Virus record (IMG/VR): IMGVR_UViG_3300013094_002250
Coordinates: 1-20,053 of that record
DNA length: 20,053 nt
Origin: a virus
Strand: one strand, 5' to 3'
Shown here: positions 13,837-20,053 of the stretch, in pieces
Layout of the letters: the number at the start of each line of letters is the position of its first letter
Position numbering within the stretch: the first letter of the stretch is position 1
Program-made: the position numbers and the translations under genes
The notes under the pieces: generated by a model
Told to the model about the DNA's origin: nothing
Databases searched by the model: none
What the model saw: the letters and a program-made list of their open reading frames with translations, nothing else

Positions 13837-14462
13837 GAATTGTTTCCTTTGGTGCTAGTATCACTTATGGTTCTGAACTTCCTGATCAATCTTACACATG
13901 GTCTAGTATTATAGCACAAAAACTAGGCTTAGACTACCTGTGTTTAGCCAAAGAGAATGCCGCAAACTCTGGTATCGCTCGAGCTATTATTAGCAATATG
14001 GATCATTATCAAAATGATTTAATCTTAGCTATGTGGACTAGTAGTACACGCTATGAATTTAGAGTTGACAATCATTGGGAAAATGTAAGTCCGTGGTCAG
14101 AGCAAACTGGATTTACAAGAGATTGGTATAGAGGGCCAGGTGGCTTAGAATATACTGAAGTTGTAACTACAATGAAAGAAATAGTATTAGCTAGTCAGTT
14201 CCTTGACCGTATGCAACTTCCTTATACTTTTGTACTGGATAACGATGAGCTAAGGACTAGCCATACGTGGGGATCGCCCGATGAATATATACAATCGCTC
14301 AAGGCATTAATGCCCTGGGATCATATAGTGTGGTTTGATGGAACTGGCTTTCTCGAATGGTGCCGATTGAAAAACTACAGCTTTGTAAATACACATCCGG
14401 GCACAGAAGCACATCAACGTGCCGCGGAGTATATTTTGTCTAGCGGGCTAGCCACATCTTAA
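13821..14462 (+). CDS. SGNH/GDSL-type hydrolase (213 aa), the only plus-strand gene
   Basis: Block I is VSFGASITYGSEL, with the catalytic Ser S13 in GASIT (GxSxT). ANSGIARAIISN (48-59) fits the Gly of block II. MWTSSTRYEF (71-80) replaces the usual GxND block III. The C-terminal FVNTHPGTEAHQRAAEYIL has the catalytic His H192 in a HPG...H block, but the Asp three residues before it in DxxH is missing (Val), so the triad may be a Ser-His dyad. Family members are esterases or deacylases acting on acyl groups of lipids, sugars or polysaccharides; in phages, on capsule or glycan. It is convergent with the membrane-protein gene (23-base tail overlap) and diverges from polymerase. Orientation and isolation suggest a later insertion or an independent expression unit. 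No clear ribosome site (TTCGT before the ATG). Confidence 0.75.
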   Translation: MSNYSRIVSFGASITYGSELPDQSYTWSSIIAQKLGLDYLCLAKENAANSGIARAIISNMDHYQNDLILAMWTSSTRYEFRVDNHWENVSPWSEQTGFTRDWYRGPGGLEYTEVVTTMKEIVLASQFLDRMQLPYTFVLDNDELRTSHTWGSPDEYIQSLKALMPWDHIVWFDGTGFLEWCRLKNYSFVNTHPGTEAHQRAAEYILSSGLATS

Positions 14463-14742
14463 CAAGAGCAACAATATCGATTGTGCTTAGTAACAAATAG
14501 TTTGCTACCATGCCAAACGATCCTCTAGTCCAAGCCGCCCAACAGTAAATACAGCACCCTGTAATCCAAAACGGATACATAAGATGCAATGGTGGATTTG
14601 GCACAGTTAGCATCATGCCAATACTACAGCCGATACTTAACATCCAAGCAAACACTTCCAAACAAAAACGTAATGGCCATTCACGAAAATCTCTACGTGC
14701 CCATTGAAATGTATCAATGAAAGTGTTTGTGATCTGATCCAT
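14440..14742 (-). CDS. Three-helix membrane protein (100 aa)
   Basis: Three hydrophobic segments are visible: about 26-46 (FCLEVFAWMLSIGCSIGMML), 53-71 (LMYPFWITGCCIYCWAAWT) and 76-97 (GMVANYLLLSTIDIVALVKMWL). The N-terminal 24 residues are soluble (DQITNTFIDTFQWARRDFR). It shares the TAATG junction with the DsbA-like gene upstream and its last 23 bases overlap the end of the convergent SGNH gene. Length and topology would suit a holin-like or small inner-membrane protein, but there is no endolysin nearby, so no function is claimed. Confidence 0.7.
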   Translation of the reverse strand: MDQITNTFIDTFQWARRDFREWPLRFCLEVFAWMLSIGCSIGMMLTVPNPPLHLMYPFWITGCCIYCWAAWTRGSFGMVANYLLLSTIDIVALVKMWLAR

Positions 14743-15002
14743 TAAAGTGTTTTGCCTACAGTTTCGAGAATAGTGTTAAGCTCGTCGTGATCTTGATTAG
14801 TTTCACCTAGCTTAGACTTTTGTGCAATCTTAATAGCTTTCTTAAGGATAGCCGGTTTGATTTCCATTTCTTCAGCAATGGCTTTTACTGTATCATTAAG
14901 GCCTGCGTTAAGGTCCTCGATTTCTTGTAGCACAGCCATACCTTCGTTGATAATCTGGGTGAGCTTGGCTTTTTGTTCATTGCTAAACATACGTGATGAC
15001 AT
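14742..15002 (-). CDS. dsbA: DsbA-like late-transcription/DNA-binding protein (86 aa)
   Basis: An 86-residue, all-helical protein with the pattern of T4 DsbA (89 aa): an N-terminal helix (SNEQKAKLTQIINEGMAVLQ), a segment EIEDLNAGLNDTVKAIAEEM that mirrors T4 ISGYNELIKDIRIRAKDELG, then IKPAILKKAIKIAQKSK against DGKMFNRLLALYHKD, and a final Glu/Asp-rich helix (NTILETVG against VELYDTVF). T4 DsbA binds double-stranded DNA at late promoters and aids late transcription with gp45 and gp33/gp55; a clamp is encoded in this window. AGGAG precedes the ATG at a good distance. Similarity is by pattern, not close identity. Confidence 0.6.
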   Translation of the reverse strand: MSSRMFSNEQKAKLTQIINEGMAVLQEIEDLNAGLNDTVKAIAEEMEIKPAILKKAIKIAQKSKLGETNQDHDELNTILETVGKTL

Positions 15003-15041
15003 TTAATTCTCCTAGTTGAATATTTGTTTATTGTATACTAC

Positions 15042-15581
15042 TTACTCTGATAATGCAAGAGGCTTTTGGTTAAATGTGGCATACAAACTATATCTGTTGT
15101 CCATAGTTGGTACAAGTGTACCGTGTGGGTAACGTTTTGAGCATTCGGTTATATAACCACTATTTGGTATAAATGGAATAGTAGTTCTTCCTGCGGGGGT
15201 ATACCAAGTTGTACCTATATTGCCGTATACATAGGTTTGAATATGTACAGTTGCTTGTTGATCGTCTTCATGAAACGGAATCATAAAGCCTGCGGTATCT
15301 TGCCACACACGTACTTGATTAAACGATAACTCTAGGTTGGTTATTTTGCTTATTTGATCCGATACCTTGCGAAATGCATCAGTTAGTTCTTCTAATATGC
15401 CATCGTTTTGCCAGACTAGTTCGTATCTGTTGTCTATGCCTGCTGTGTATTTTTCTATAGGAATAGATCGAATCGCCGACTCAATATAGGCAAAGTCCGC
15501 GTTGTCAAATACTTGCCCAACAGTCCATAAACCTTCGGATAATGGAGTTACTTGTTGAATGTCAAAGTTTAATGTTTTCAT
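15042..15581 (-). CDS. 2-oxoglutarate/Fe(II)-dependent oxygenase-like protein (179 aa)
   Basis: The Fe(II) triad is visible: H104-x-D106 in FMIPFHEDDQQATVHI and distal H153 in SKRYPHGTLVP. R163 in NRYSLYATF, ten residues later, fits the RxS 2-oxoglutarate-binding motif. Strands before it (VRVWQDTAGF) and after it (TYVYGNIGTTWY) fit the double-stranded beta helix. Such enzymes hydroxylate proteins, nucleic acid bases or small molecules using O2 and 2-oxoglutarate; marine T4-like phages commonly carry them. It follows a radical SAM gene on the same strand, separated by a structured leader (15599-15679). It has only a poor ribosome site, so leader structure may control it. The substrate is unknown. 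Confidence 0.75.
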   Translation of the reverse strand: MKTLNFDIQQVTPLSEGLWTVGQVFDNADFAYIESAIRSIPIEKYTAGIDNRYELVWQNDGILEELTDAFRKVSDQISKITNLELSFNQVRVWQDTAGFMIPFHEDDQQATVHIQTYVYGNIGTTWYTPAGRTTIPFIPNSGYITECSKRYPHGTLVPTMDNRYSLYATFNQKPLALSE

Positions 15582-15598
15582 TTGAATTAGTGCTCACT

Positions 15599-15679
15599 TT
15601 AGGACATCATTCCGGGGCACGACTCCCATAATGTCCAGCCCAGCAGCCGGGCATACACTAGTAACGCATAACGTCCTAA
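15599..15679 (-). promoter_or_regulatory. Structured RNA leader between radical SAM and 2OG-oxygenase genes
   Basis: In the minus-strand transcript a 9-base stem GGACAUUAU/AUGAUGUCC (15636-15628 with 15610-15602) holds an inner GGG/CCC hairpin. A second hairpin GCCCGG-CUG-CUGGGC lies upstream (15652-15638). A long-range stem UUAGGACGU/AUGUCCUAA (15679-15671 with 15607-15599) would enclose both but uses the same 3' strand as the first stem, so the two folds exclude each other. Each of the three stems contains one G-U pair that would be an A-C mismatch in the plus-strand RNA, so the element is read from the minus strand. It is more GC-rich than its surroundings. The radical SAM stop codon lies in the long stem. 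No known riboswitch, ribozyme or tRNA pattern was recognised. Confidence 0.55.
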
Positions 15680-16830
15680 GGTAGTGTATTCTTTCTAAAC
15701 TTGGGCCATAAACTTTCAAATGTTAACGTTGAGTTGGGCCAATATTTTTCTTCTTGATATGCATGCCATTCGTATAACTTTTCTATGTCAGCATGGTCAT
15801 TGTTACTAGTATTTAAACGATCTGCAATATTCAGTAAAAGTTCTGTTTGGTCATGTTGATGTGTACGCTTGGTATATTCGGTTGCTAATATAGCCTGCTC
15901 TGCGGCTTGGCGCATTAGGTCTGTAGGCAAACTAAACACACTCAGTTCGTGTGGGTATTGTAGTTCATTTAGACGTAGTGTTGGCAATGCATAAAGATCA
16001 AAGTGTCTGTATAAGTCTACTAGATCTAAACAGTTATACACTGAGTATTGTCCTGTAATACCAACACGATGCCCCGGACGATCGGCGATAGCATCTTGTA
16101 GCATACGTAGGTTTAATATCATAGTTGACCAACCGGCACCTCGACGTACATACTCAAAACGCAAGTCTACAGTTTCAAAACTGATGTCCCACATAACATT
16201 CTGCATGTCTAACAATCTTTTAAATATCTTATTGTTGGCTAGTGGCACACTCAGATTAGTAATAATGTTTACGTGAACATCATTGCTGACAATATCTAAT
16301 AGTTGTATATTTTCTTTTTGTAGCAATGGCTCACCACCTAACAATGCTATATTCTTAATAGTTGCTTGATTATCAGTAACGTGTTTAATAATATTAGATA
16401 AGTTATTGCCAAAGTCTGTACGCTCAGCAGGTTCTTTACGTAGTTGTGCCCACTGACTGCTAAACATACTGTCACAGTATACACAGCTTAGGTTGCAGGT
16501 GTTTGACCAACGTATATCTAAGTTTTGTAAATGAGAGTCTGTAATATCATCGATAGGAATGATTTTATTATTGGCAATATCAGTGTACCAGTTACGCTCT
16601 GCTACCAGATTATTTTTACACAAGCGACAGTTGGTATGATATTCGTTGTTAACCAGTTTGGATTTTATGTCAAGTAATAGATCGGTATCAAACGAGTTGT
16701 CTTTTAAGTTGCCAAGAGAATCTGTGCCTGCACAGCAAGTCTTGTAGTTACCACGTGTATCGATGTGTATGTTAGTCCAGGGAGCATAGCAAAAGTTATT
16801 GCCTATGTCCGGACTGAGTTTGAACGTCAT
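15676..16830 (-). CDS. Radical SAM protein with N-terminal SPASM/twitch-like cysteines, paralogue 2 (384 aa)
   Basis: Radical SAM cluster ligands C112, C116 and C119 lie in RWSNTCNLSCVYCDSMFSS, followed by ALLGGEPLLQKENIQLL (GGEP) and WDISFETVDLRFEYVRRG. The N-terminal segment has C14, C32/C33, C68 and C71 (NFCYAPWTNIHID, TCCAG, TNCRLCKNN) as for an auxiliary cluster. It shares LD-RWSNTCN, CVYC, SSQWA, GGEPLL and FEY-R with the protein at 4693-5787, so the two are paralogues about 10 kb apart. It starts in a TAATG junction with the RibD-type deaminase, so the two are probably translated together. The substrate is not known; peptides, proteins or nucleotides are all possible. The C-terminal region (300-384) is helical and unlike that of paralogue 1. 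Confidence 0.85.
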   Translation of the reverse strand: MTFKLSPDIGNNFCYAPWTNIHIDTRGNYKTCCAGTDSLGNLKDNSFDTDLLLDIKSKLVNNEYHTNCRLCKNNLVAERNWYTDIANNKIIPIDDITDSHLQNLDIRWSNTCNLSCVYCDSMFSSQWAQLRKEPAERTDFGNNLSNIIKHVTDNQATIKNIALLGGEPLLQKENIQLLDIVSNDVHVNIITNLSVPLANNKIFKRLLDMQNVMWDISFETVDLRFEYVRRGAGWSTMILNLRMLQDAIADRPGHRVGITGQYSVYNCLDLVDLYRHFDLYALPTLRLNELQYPHELSVFSLPTDLMRQAAEQAILATEYTKRTHQHDQTELLLNIADRLNTSNNDHADIEKLYEWHAYQEEKYWPNSTLTFESLWPKFRKNTLP

Positions 16831-17315
16831 TAAGTATTTAAGAAGGTATCCGCTAACCGTTTACATAATTCACGTAGTTTTGGATTGTTGGTTTCTTCAA
16901 CACCATCTTCTTTTTGGCTAGGATCTTTGTAACCACAATAGACATTTTCTAAACCAATATCGTATCTGGCTATCAAGTCTGTACAGCTTTCTCCATGGCG
17001 TTCTGCCATTGGGCGATTGCAAGGACTTAGTGTAGTAACAATCATACAACGACTGTCGGCTACTTCACAAGCATTAAGTGCCGCACGTTCTGCATGTATA
17101 TGTAGTCCTTCTGAGTCTACGTGATTAACTCCGTATACTTCTTCGCCGTTGGGTAGTATAACACAAGCCGCTACTGCCGCTACCATGCCCCAATGATCGG
17201 GATCAGTGGCTTGGCCGTTGAGAACTAACTCGCAACAACGTGCAAGTATGAGATCTAAGTCTTCTTGAGATTTAAGCTGGTGAGAAAGGATTTCGTTTAT
17301 AATCACTGTCGTCAC
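16830..17315 (-). CDS. RibD-type zinc deaminase (161 aa)
   Basis: It has the cytidine-deaminase fold signature: HAERAALNAC with zinc ligand H74 and proton shuttle E76, and TLSPCNRPMAERHGESCTDL with C99 and C111 as the other zinc ligands. The C-x11-C spacing is wider than the PCxxC of dCMP/cytidine deaminases and closer to RibD (PCSHxGxxPPC). The downstream YCGYKDPSQ recalls the xVVAxxDPNP of RibD deaminase domains. RibD deaminates a pyrimidine in riboflavin synthesis; the reductase half is absent. GTG 17315 gives MTTVIINEI; a GTG three codons on (17306) has AGGTG upstream and may be used. It is joined to the radical SAM gene by TAATG. A nucleotide deaminase of modified-base metabolism is the main alternative. 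Confidence 0.7.
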   Translation of the reverse strand: MTTVIINEILSHQLKSQEDLDLILARCCELVLNGQATDPDHWGMVAAVAACVILPNGEEVYGVNHVDSEGLHIHAERAALNACEVADSRCMIVTTLSPCNRPMAERHGESCTDLIARYDIGLENVYCGYKDPSQKEDGVEETNNPKLRELCKRLADTFLNT

Positions 17316-17352
17316 CTACTGGCTGTTCCGGAAACACTGGATATTGGTTCAT
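17272..17352 (-). CDS. Candidate micro-ORF (26 aa)
   Basis: An ATG at 17352 overlaps the stop of the DUF6321-like gene (ATGA, 17349-17352) and opens 26 codons ending in TAA at 17272-17274, overlapping the deaminase start by 44 bases. The peptide begins MNQYPVFPEQPVGDDSDYKR and ends NPFSPA: polar, Pro- and Asp-rich, no Cys and no hydrophobic run. It fills the only gap here. The tight coupling and amino-acid mix look like real coding, but it is short enough for chance. A peptide next to a SPASM/twitch-like radical SAM gene could be a substrate; that is conjecture. Confidence 0.4.
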   Translation of the reverse strand: MNQYPVFPEQPVGDDSDYKRNPFSPA

Positions 17353-18149
17353 TTTAAACCAAAGTGTTCAGGATTTTGTTTAGCAAAGTCGCGCATAACA
17401 ATACCTGCGCTGGAGTTTGCTTCATTTTCTTGATCTGTGCCTGTTTCGCCTGCACCAGGAGGTAAGTTATCTTCAATATCTTGTTTGTGATGTGTCAACT
17501 CGTGTGCTAGTGTGCGTAATACATCAACAGGATGACGTCCGCCAGTTACTAAATAGATTGTTTTTTCCTCTGGAACATATTGTCCAAATGTAGTATCTCT
17601 TGGTTGATCCAATAATACAATTTTAGGAAGGCGAATGTCTAACTGTTCAGCTACCCATGGAGCAAACTTGTGTACAAAGTTTTGAGCTGAAGATTCATTT
17701 ATGCTTTCGTTTGGAACACAGTTATTAACACGAACGCCACCTTTAATCTTAGTGCCTTCTTTGTGCTTGCCCTTCCAACACTTAGGATCTAATCGCTGTT
17801 TGATTTTTGCCTCAGCAATCATTAACATATCCTGCAACTCTTCAACTGACTCACAATGCCATTTACGTAGAGCTTTATTAATACGACTATTTGGATCTCG
17901 TTTGGTCTTGGCACCAGTACGCGATTTCTTCATGCCCTTCATACGAGCACAGAAACTCTTACGACGCTTGCTGGCTTTGCTACCCTTCTTTAACTTACTA
18001 GGTTTAGTAGTTACAGCAGTTTGTAGTTTAGATCCAGGATGCTCGCGGCGATAGCTTTTAACACCCTTTTTGTTTAGGCCGCCGTTTTTATTCTTGCCAG
18101 ATTTTTTCTGCCAAGCGGCTGTTTCTGTAATGATCTCTGTTACTTTCAT
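17349..18149 (-). CDS. Basic DUF6321-like protein with C-terminal HExxH metalloprotease-like domain (266 aa)
   Basis: Start ATG 18149 (MKVTEIITETAAW) overlaps the Dps stop by ATGA; the Met 8 codons earlier lies inside the Dps gene and has no ribosome site. Residues 12-100 are very basic (KKSGKNKNGGLNKKGVKSY; SKASKRRKSFCARMKGMKKS), resembling the DUF6321 domain of marine phage proteins. Residues 100-145 hold a second conserved part (RKWHC; KCWKGKHKEGTK). From about 158 a zincin-like domain follows, with LRTLAHELTHHKQ (HExxH, 216-220) and a downstream ENEANSSAG likely giving the third Glu ligand. IxE motifs (I7-T-E, I150-N-E) fit the (L/I)xE cleavage consensus of T4 prohead protease gp21 and fall between domains. 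This suggests a virion or internal-head protein; not proven. Confidence 0.7.
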   Translation of the reverse strand: MKVTEIITETAAWQKKSGKNKNGGLNKKGVKSYRREHPGSKLQTAVTTKPSKLKKGSKASKRRKSFCARMKGMKKSRTGAKTKRDPNSRINKALRKWHCESVEELQDMLMIAEAKIKQRLDPKCWKGKHKEGTKIKGGVRVNNCVPNESINESSAQNFVHKFAPWVAEQLDIRLPKIVLLDQPRDTTFGQYVPEEKTIYLVTGGRHPVDVLRTLAHELTHHKQDIEDNLPPGAGETGTDQENEANSSAGIVMRDFAKQNPEHFGLK

Positions 18150-18583
18150 TTTAGTGTCGCTCTCAACATCCATGCATGTTTGCGGAACGCATCCATACGT
18201 TCTGCTAAGAAATTACTAAAACCATGTTCACCTTCAGCTTCGGCAATATCGTAAACCTTTTTAATAATGGTGACCATATGATCGGCATCTTGAAGTAACT
18301 CGGCAACCATTGCTTCTGCTGATAATATTTCTGTTTCATCTTCAATTTGTGTGAGCATACTGAATCGGCTGTTACTGGCTGGTGCATATCCGCCAAGTGT
18401 ACGAATTTTTTCAGCAAAATCATCAACTGTACCGTATACTTCTGTATAGATACGTTCAAACAATGCATGTAATTCTTGGAAGTTAATACCTTCAACATTC
18501 CAGTGAAAGAATGCCGCCTTTAAGAAGAAACTATATTGGCTTGCAAATCCAATCTTGGCAGCTTTGATTAGTTGATCACTCAT
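18146..18583 (-). CDS. dps: Dps-like ferritin (145 aa)
   Basis: The ferroxidase signature of Dps is complete: FFHWNVEGINFQELHALFE with H27 and H39, then TVDDFAEKIRTLGG with D54 and E58. The spacing H-x11-H-x14-D-x3-E equals that of known Dps proteins (e.g. H31, H43, D58, E62 in Listeria innocua). The C-terminus FLAERMDAFRKHAWMLRAT is the usual final helix. There is no long Lys-rich N-terminal tail, so DNA binding is less certain. Dps forms dodecamers that oxidise and store iron and protect DNA from peroxide. The gene is joined by ATGA junctions to the genes on both sides, so it is a regular member of the operon, not a passenger. Dps in a phage is uncommon. Confidence 0.9.
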   Translation of the reverse strand: MSDQLIKAAKIGFASQYSFFLKAAFFHWNVEGINFQELHALFERIYTEVYGTVDDFAEKIRTLGGYAPASNSRFSMLTQIEDETEILSAEAMVAELLQDADHMVTIIKKVYDIAEAEGEHGFSNFLAERMDAFRKHAWMLRATLK

Positions 18584-20053
18584 TTAATGCTTTCTTTTAA
18601 TTCGTTAACTAAGCTATTTAGTTTCTTGCTTCGTTCGTTTTGTAGCTTGACCCAATAGTTGGTATTTTCAATAGCAAATGTTCTAGGATCAGGCAAGCGT
18701 TGACGTTGATTGGTTTGTTTATCTAATAGATAATATGTACGATCCGGTGCCTGAGCAATCTGATAACGTTGTTGATACTTACTGGAAAAGTTTTGGCGCA
18801 TTGTATTTACGCGAGCATCGGGTACGCGAGTATCTGCAACAGCCTTAATAATCTGCATTGCATCATTGTATGCTTGTAAAGTCTGTTGATTATTAGTAAA
18901 TGGAACTACATCGCCTTCATTGAATGGCAACGGTTGTTGACTTAAATGTTGTTTTTTAAACTCTTTAAAATAGTTATGGTCTGTAAACAATCCTTGCCAT
19001 ACTTGTGGGCGAGTTTGAGGAGTATAGTCTGTAGCAATAGCACTAACCATTCTATCAATTTCTTCGGCTGTTAAATCTTCCCATTGCCCATCACCGTAGT
19101 ATAATTTTGCTGGTTGACTATGAGCATAGGATTGAGTAAATGTTTGATTATTATATGTAGAAATTTGTTCTAGTTCTGCGGCACTCACTGCCTCTGCTAC
19201 TAATCGAAATGGTTCGTTATTGGCGGGAGTTGCGTCGTCTTTTGGTTCAGCAGGGGAAGGAGTAGCAGTTGATGTAGGTACACCTAAACTGCCTAACTGC
19301 TGTAGTCTTTTTAATGATTCGGGGCTTGTAGGAAGTTGTGTAACATTATTGGATGTACTTGTTGCATCAACTGATGGTTGATTTTTGCCTTTGATTACAC
19401 GACCTTGTGGTTGTGATAACTGTTTGGCCATTTGTCCAATGGCTGGACTAGTTGCTGTGCCAGTTGCTGTCTTTGGTTCTTGTGCTGGTTGTTGTACACC
19501 GGCTGCTGGCATTGCCGCACTAGGAAGTCCTGTACTAGCAGGAGTAACAGGAGTTCTTGCCGCAGTAGGTGCTGGGGTCTTAGGTGTAGGCATTGGAATC
19601 ACATTGCTAGCTGGTGCAGTTGGTGCCGCTGTAGCTTTAGCTGTAGGCATAGGCATCGATTTAGCGGCGCCTGGTGTAGTAGGTGTAGCAATATTAGATG
19701 GTTTTTGTCCGCCTATTTTAGAAACCACTGTATCTAAGTCACGAATGCGTTGATCCTGATCTTGATTTAATTCTTTTTCTTGTTCAATACTATCTATTTC
19801 TCTAGATAATAAGCTAGCCAATGCTTCAGTATCATTTTTTGCACCAGGATTTGCTCGGTAGGCTTTGTCAATAGCTTGTTTAGTAGGAGCATCTTGTGTT
19901 TTGTGATACAATGCTCTTTTCTTTTCTTCTGCCACACCTTGCTCTTTTGTTGATGGGTGTCCTTCGACTGCGTCCGGATGCTTATGGACATACATTAGTT
20001 CGCGTTTGGCTTCGGCCGCTGAATCGAAACCAACTACACTATAACCCGTAGCA
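18580..20053 (-). CDS. Large Pro/Ala/Thr-rich protein, N-terminus beyond the right edge
   Basis: The frame is open to the window end: the Met at 19995 is preceded by 19 in-frame codons (GYSVVGFDSAAEAKRELM), so it is probably internal. After a charged helical region (residues 30-95 from that Met) comes a Pro/Ala/Thr/Met/Val-rich linker (about 100-260), then a folded-looking domain (265-455: FTQSYAHSQPAKLYYGDGQW; DLTAEEIDRMVSAIATDY; RTYYLLDKQTNQRQRLPD) and a helical end. The motif STKEQGVAEE near the left of the linker and RLVAEAV just after it resemble phage prohead-protease sites in spirit (VxE), which would free the linker. A structural or internal-head role is likely, but no family is recognised. 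The stop overlaps the Dps start (ATGA). Confidence 0.65.
   Translation of the reverse strand, partial: ATGYSVVGFDSAAEAKRELMYVHKHPDAVEGHPSTKEQGVAEEKKRALYHKTQDAPTKQAIDKAYRANPGAKNDTEALASLLSREIDSIEQEKELNQDQDQRIRDLDTVVSKIGGQKPSNIATPTTPGAAKSMPMPTAKATAAPTAPASNVIPMPTPKTPAPTAARTPVTPASTGLPSAAMPAAGVQQPAQEPKTATGTATSPAIGQMAKQLSQPQGRVIKGKNQPSVDATSTSNNVTQLPTSPESLKRLQQLGSLGVPTSTATPSPAEPKDDATPANNEPFRLVAEAVSAAELEQISTYNNQTFTQSYAHSQPAKLYYGDGQWEDLTAEEIDRMVSAIATDYTPQTRPQVWQGLFTDHNYFKEFKKQHLSQQPLPFNEGDVVPFTNNQQTLQAYNDAMQIIKAVADTRVPDARVNTMRQNFSSKYQQRYQIAQAPDRTYYLLDKQTNQRQRLPDPRTFAIENTNYWVKLQNERSKKLNSLVNELKESIK

Noticed and set aside
15599-15679. A tRNA, suggested by the 81-base span and a 7-base closing stem
   Set aside because: No TTC-containing T loop, no D-arm pattern and no fitting anticodon arm on either strand.
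15599-15679. Hammerhead or other self-cleaving ribozyme, or glutamine/preQ1 riboswitch
   Set aside because: The conserved CUGAUGA/GAAA core and other consensus stretches I know are absent.
17701-18054. 117-residue plus-strand frame inside the basic DUF6321-like gene
   Set aside because: Antisense of a Lys/Arg-rich region, which naturally gives a Leu/Phe-rich open frame.
19432-19700. CRISPR-like or tandem DNA repeat in the Pro/Ala/Thr-coding stretch
   Set aside because: Only short, irregular codon-level repetition; no fixed repeat length or spacers.
19385-19753. Plus-strand frames rich in Ala, Val, Gly or Cys/Arg near the right end
   Set aside because: They mirror the Pro/Ala/Thr-rich linker of the minus-strand gene; low complexity explains their openness.

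Overview
The window looks like a segment of a tailed-phage genome of the T4-like (contractile-tail, marine myovirus) type. Diagnostic genes are a full-length family B DNA polymerase with T4 gp43-like exonuclease and polymerase motifs, a gp45-like sliding clamp, and a DsbA-like late-transcription protein. Genes are tightly packed, nearly all on the minus strand, with repeated ATGA, GTGA and TAATG stop/start overlaps. No rRNA, tRNA, CRISPR array, insertion sequence or integrase was recognised. Host and taxonomy cannot be read from the sequence. A marine origin is an inference from the gene families (CDGSH, Dps, radical SAM, 2OG oxygenase, DUF6321-like).

Layout in minus-strand transcription order, from the right end. 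(a) 20053-15676: a Pro/Ala/Thr-rich protein cut by the window edge, a Dps-like ferritin, a basic DUF6321-like/HExxH protein, a 26-residue micro-ORF, a RibD-type deaminase and a SPASM/twitch-type radical SAM enzyme. (b) 15680-14440: a structured leader, a 2OG-Fe(II) oxygenase, DsbA and a three-helix membrane protein. (c) 14462-13821: the only plus-strand gene, an SGNH hydrolase. (d) 13836-9322: a micro-ORF, DNA polymerase, a methyltransferase, a promoter and the sliding clamp. (e) 9322-3899: two tandem sulfotransferase-like genes, a DpdA/Tgt-like transglycosylase, a DUF465-like coiled coil, an unknown 171-residue protein, a second radical SAM enzyme, an unknown 111-residue protein and a QueD/PTPS-like protein. 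(f) 3887-1: a small conserved-looking protein, a micro-ORF, a glycosyltransferase, several small and hypothetical proteins, a zinc-ribbon protein, a CDGSH iron-sulfur protein, small membrane proteins and the start of a sugar-nucleotide epimerase.

The most interesting unit is 3899-8036. A guanine transglycosylase-like protein, keeping the DSGGFQ and FDC catalytic Asp motifs but without a visible Tgt zinc motif, is translationally linked through overlapping genes to a radical SAM enzyme and a QueD-like protein. This fits 7-deazaguanine modification of phage DNA, possibly with an extra radical step. The upstream sulfotransferase pair, the structured RNA element at 15599-15679, whose wobble pairs form only in the minus-strand transcript, and several overlapping micro-ORFs also deserve a second look. 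There is no gene-free stretch longer than about 100 bases.
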